This document shows positions 61,372 through 64,000 of a stretch of 64,000 bases of DNA, one piece after another (the stretch's first letter is position 1; every line of letters begins with the position of its first letter). Origin of the DNA: an unidentified eubacterium SCB49 (GTDB lineage Bacteria; Bacteroidota; Bacteroidia; Flavobacteriales; Flavobacteriaceae). The translations under genes and the position numbers were made by a program. Below the pieces are notes generated by a model that was not told where the DNA came from, made no database searches, and saw only the letters and a list, made by a program, of their open reading frames with translations. The stretch covers positions 92,596 through 156,595 of the forward strand of contig ABCO01000009.1 of assembly GCA_000170815.1 (NCBI GenBank), read 5' to 3'.

Positions 61372-62307
61372 TGATACTCTGAGTCCTAAAAACTCCATAC
61401 TTTCTTTTACTTTTTTTATAAACCGCAATACAATCAATGGCTGATTGAGTAAAAATCGTTGTTTTCTATTTAAATTTTTCAAATCTATTCCGGCAGCATA
61501 CTTTTTAAAAGACACATAGTCGCCCGCAAGCTTATGTTGTAAACCAAAAGAATACCTATTTAAGTCTAAATATTTTTTAAGAAAAATATCAGTTTCAGCC
61601 TCTTTATTATAAACATCTAAAGGCATATAATCTCTTGTTAAAGTTGCCGTATGTGATATTCGATTACTACCTATTAGATTATGCTGTGCAGTAATGGTGT
61701 TACAAAAAACAAGTGGCGATTTTAAAGCGGCCCTCAACCACAAATCTGTGTCCTCTCCCGCTCCATTGGTAATGGCATAATCAAACCCATTTAAGGCCTT
61801 AAAAAAAGAAACCCGCATGGCTACTGCCGAAGTCCACGCTAAAGCATCTACTAAACTATTTTTAAAATAGTTATCTACCAATCCACACCAACCTGACTTT
61901 TCATCCCGTATAGGTGATCTCATAGAAGTAACTAGACTTGACGTATGCTTTTTTTCATAAGCAGTAGCGTACCAATTAGCCTCAGGAAATAAAGCAACAG
62001 CATTTAAAAGCATTTCTAAATGATTGGGGTGCCAATAATCATCTGCATCTAAAAAAGCAACAAATTCTGTTGTAGCTTTGGTGACTGCAAAATTTCTAGT
62101 TTTTGCTACTCCTTGATTTTGATTGTCATAAATATAAAACCGATCATCAGCATACTTTTTTACAGCTTCAAGGCTGCCATCTGTAGATCCATCATTTACA
62201 ATAATAACCTCAAAATCTTTAACAGTTTGCTTCAACAAAGAGTCTATTGTTTTAGCAATATCTTTTTCTTTATTATACAAGGGTATGATTACCGAAATCT
62301 TAGACAT
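61360..62307 (-). CDS. Glycosyltransferase family 2
   Basis: 315 residues. GT-A fold opening ISVIIPLYNKEKDIAKTIDS, VIIVNDGSTDGSLEAVKKY and the DXD region FVAFLDADDYWHPNHLEMLL; GAGEDTDLWLRAA is the acceptor-side ED motif. Inverting sugar transferase for surface glycans. Ten nt downstream of the next GT2 gene on the minus strand. Confidence 0.92.
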   Translation of the reverse strand: MSKISVIIPLYNKEKDIAKTIDSLLKQTVKDFEVIIVNDGSTDGSLEAVKKYADDRFYIYDNQNQGVAKTRNFAVTKATTEFVAFLDADDYWHPNHLEMLLNAVALFPEANWYATAYEKKHTSSLVTSMRSPIRDEKSGWCGLVDNYFKNSLVDALAWTSAVAMRVSFFKALNGFDYAITNGAGEDTDLWLRAALKSPLVFCNTITAQHNLIGSNRISHTATLTRDYMPLDVYNKEAETDIFLKKYLDLNRYSFGLQHKLAGDYVSFKKYAAGIDLKNLNRKQRFLLNQPLIVLRFIKKVKESMEFLGLRVSSFG

Positions 62308-62316
62308 ATTACCAAT

Positions 62317-63195
62317 TTACAATTTTAAATAATAACATAATCTATACACATCAAACCAAAATAAAGAGGGTTGAGATGAAATCAGATTTTTTTCAATTGG
62401 TCCTTTAAAAAAAGTAAGAAATGCTTTTGCAAGCATTGTGGTAATTGGGTTTTTTAATTGCTCCCCTTTTTTTGACAAAGAAGTTTCTTCAGAAAGTATT
62501 AAATTTTCGTTGACAAACAATTTTAAAGCCTCTACAGATTCCATAGATTTTCTTAAAAACACTTTACTACTCTCTAGCCCTAAATGAATTACAGGATTAT
62601 CAATATGCTTAATCTCTAATGCTAGCTTTTTTGCACCTAAAGCAAATAATGTGTCTTCGTGACGAAGATTAGGTATTTCTTCATTAAAACGATGTGCTTT
62701 AAAAACCGCTTTTTTAATAAAAAAATTAAGTGTTAAAAACCGAAGATAGGGTTGTTTTTCTCTTTCTGAAACAGGCAATGCTTCACGCTTATTCCCATAT
62801 ATCCAACGTAATAGTTCATCTTTAGCTGGTGGTTCTTTTTGATATACAATTCCACCATAAATAATCTGTATAGATGGTGTGATAGCGTCAAGATACTTCT
62901 GAATAAAATCTTCTCTTACAACCTTAGTATCTGCATCTAAAAAAAGTAGATTTTCATACTTCGCAGTATCTGCTAATAAATTTCTAATGGCACTTCTACC
63001 AATATTTTGTGATAAGGGTTTAAAAGTGGTATTAGACAAAGAGTTTAATACATCGTTTTCAGCTATTAGCTTTCCAGAAGCATCATCAAACACAATAATC
63101 TCAAACACAACATTAGCTGCTTCTACTTGTTTATGTAGCGCTCTAACAAGTGTTGTGATGTCATAATTATATGTAGGAATGAGTATAGAAATCAC
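62317..63195 (-). CDS. Glycosyltransferase family 2
   Basis: 292 residues. Begins ISILIPTYNYDITTLVRALH; IIVFDDASGKLIAENDVLN for the nucleotide pocket; LLFLDADTKVVREDFIQKYL with the DAD metal motif; RHEDTLFALGAKKL for the catalytic ED. The C-terminal region is longer than the minimal domain. In line with the flanking GT2 genes, 26 nt after the upstream gene. Confidence 0.9.
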   Translation of the reverse strand: MISILIPTYNYDITTLVRALHKQVEAANVVFEIIVFDDASGKLIAENDVLNSLSNTTFKPLSQNIGRSAIRNLLADTAKYENLLFLDADTKVVREDFIQKYLDAITPSIQIIYGGIVYQKEPPAKDELLRWIYGNKREALPVSEREKQPYLRFLTLNFFIKKAVFKAHRFNEEIPNLRHEDTLFALGAKKLALEIKHIDNPVIHLGLESSKVFLRKSMESVEALKLFVNENLILSEETSLSKKGEQLKNPITTMLAKAFLTFFKGPIEKNLISSQPSLFWFDVYRLCYYLKL

Positions 63196-63221
63196 GAGTT
63201 GTGTTTTTAATAAATAAGATT

Positions 63222-64000
63222 TTACTTGTCAATTGCATTTGCGCCCACACTAATCTTCCTTACTTTATAAGGTCTTTGTTGTTGTGTTTCATAATAGGTA
63301 CGCATTTGTAAATCTATAATAATACCTACCGTAAAAAGCTGAACACCCATGAGTACAAATAAGACACCTAAAATAAGTAGTGGTCGTCCCCAGATATCAT
63401 GGCCTTGAAGCTTTTCTATCAATAAATAGATATTGATAATCCCCCCTAGCCCAAATAAAAACAAACCAATATTTCCGAAGAGATACAAAGGTTTCTGTAA
63501 ATAATTACGCTGAAAAAGAATCAATAAAATATCGTTAATTACCTTGATCGTTCTACCTAGTCCGTATTTAGATACTCCAAATTTTCTTGGGTGATGTTTT
63601 ACCGGAACTTCTTGTATTCTTGCACCATTTAAAAAAGCCAACAATGCAATAAAACGGTGCATCTCACCGTAAAGATTTAATTCTTTTGCGGTCTCTTTAG
63701 TAAACACTTTTAAAGCACAGCCTTGATCTTTAATATTAAGTTTAGTGGTTTTTCTAATGATGAAGTTGGCAATTTTAGAAGGGATCTTCTTTACAAAACT
63801 ATCTTTTCGTTTTGCTCTAATTCCAGTGACCAAATCTAGCTCTTCATCAATAGATTTCTGCAACATCATAGGGATGTCAGTCGGGTCGTTTTGCATATCA
63901 CCATCCATCGTGATAATAAACTCACCACTGGCATAATCAATACCAGCTGCTAAGGCTAAACTCTGTCCATAATTACGTTTAAGCTCAATTAAATGTACAT
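63222..64000 (-). CDS. DPM1/GtrB-type membrane glycosyltransferase (partial, cut by window end)
   Basis: The reading frame is open beyond the ORF-track start to the window edge (upstream residues read ...LIELKRNYGQSLALAAGIDY...), so MDGDMQNDPTD is internal and is the DxD motif region. The visible part has IRAKRKDSFVKKIPSKIANF, QGCALKVFTKETAKELNLYG, a helical arm and two C-terminal TMs (LYLFGNIGLFLFGLGGIINI and PLLILGVLFVLMGVQLFTVG). Such enzymes transfer a sugar to undecaprenyl phosphate. The N-terminus lies outside the window. Confidence 0.9.
   Translation of the reverse strand, partial: VHLIELKRNYGQSLALAAGIDYASGEFIITMDGDMQNDPTDIPMMLQKSIDEELDLVTGIRAKRKDSFVKKIPSKIANFIIRKTTKLNIKDQGCALKVFTKETAKELNLYGEMHRFIALLAFLNGARIQEVPVKHHPRKFGVSKYGLGRTIKVINDILLILFQRNYLQKPLYLFGNIGLFLFGLGGIINIYLLIEKLQGHDIWGRPLLILGVLFVLMGVQLFTVGIIIDLQMRTYYETQQQRPYKVRKISVGANAIDK

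Overview
The window looks like a chromosome segment of a marine-type member of the Flavobacteriaceae (Bacteroidota). The clues are low GC, the gene order nusG-secE-tRNA-tuf-tRNA cluster-xerC-rpsU, promoters of the Bacteroidota form TTTG-N18/19-TANNTTTG, a type IX secretion (Por) C-terminal domain, many Bacteroidota-specific DUF families, a zeaxanthin-type carotenoid operon, and a single strong Shine-Dalgarno sequence in front of rpsU. No species can be named from the sequence alone.

Layout. 0-4.5 kb (minus strand): translation and transcription core with nusG, secE, tRNA-Trp, tuf, tRNA-Thr/Gly/Tyr/Thr, xerC and rpsU. 4.5-14.6 kb (minus): envelope and housekeeping genes, namely a T9SS-exported protein, a carboxypeptidase-regulatory-like protein, an acyl-CoA dehydrogenase, an HhH protein, an AGCS symporter, a K+ channel with a PspC-like partner, DUF2851, FtsE and a tail-fibre-like protein. 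15-25.5 kb: a 1005-residue TPR protein with an outer-membrane barrel partner, an amidohydrolase lipoprotein, a metzincin-like lipoprotein, DUF2059, and an arsR-arsC-acr3 arsenic operon.

25.6-34.6 kb is the accessory island: two S41 peptidases, an IS110 element, a TY-Chap-like protein, a membrane protein and a DUF6090-TPR fusion. They are separated by related long imperfect palindromes. Two of the genes, and one gene-less segment, are bracketed by short perfect inverted boxes. This resembles an integron-like or MITE-like cassette array with no recombinase of its own, and it is the best candidate here for an undescribed system.

34.8-46.4 kb: typA, kdsA, small membrane proteins, creD, DUF2809/DUF1361, a DUF3857-transglutaminase protein and an AlaDH/PNT-type dehydrogenase. 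tmRNA (ssrA) lies at 46.46-46.86 kb. 47.1-51.5 kb: a MerR/CarH-like regulator translationally coupled to crtI-crtB-crtZ and a CrtYcd-type lycopene cyclase (lycopene to beta-carotene to zeaxanthin). 51.8-57.1 kb: recQ, then kdsD-tatC-AhpD-like-lptB. Together with kdsA at 36.9 kb these supply Kdo/LPS functions. 57.1-58.0 kb: a REP-rich tandem array with a unit of about 313 bp. 58-64 kb: the edge of a surface-polysaccharide cluster (five glycosyltransferases, an FdtA-like isomerase) with an embedded ParE-type toxin-antitoxin pair. The last gene is cut by the window end.
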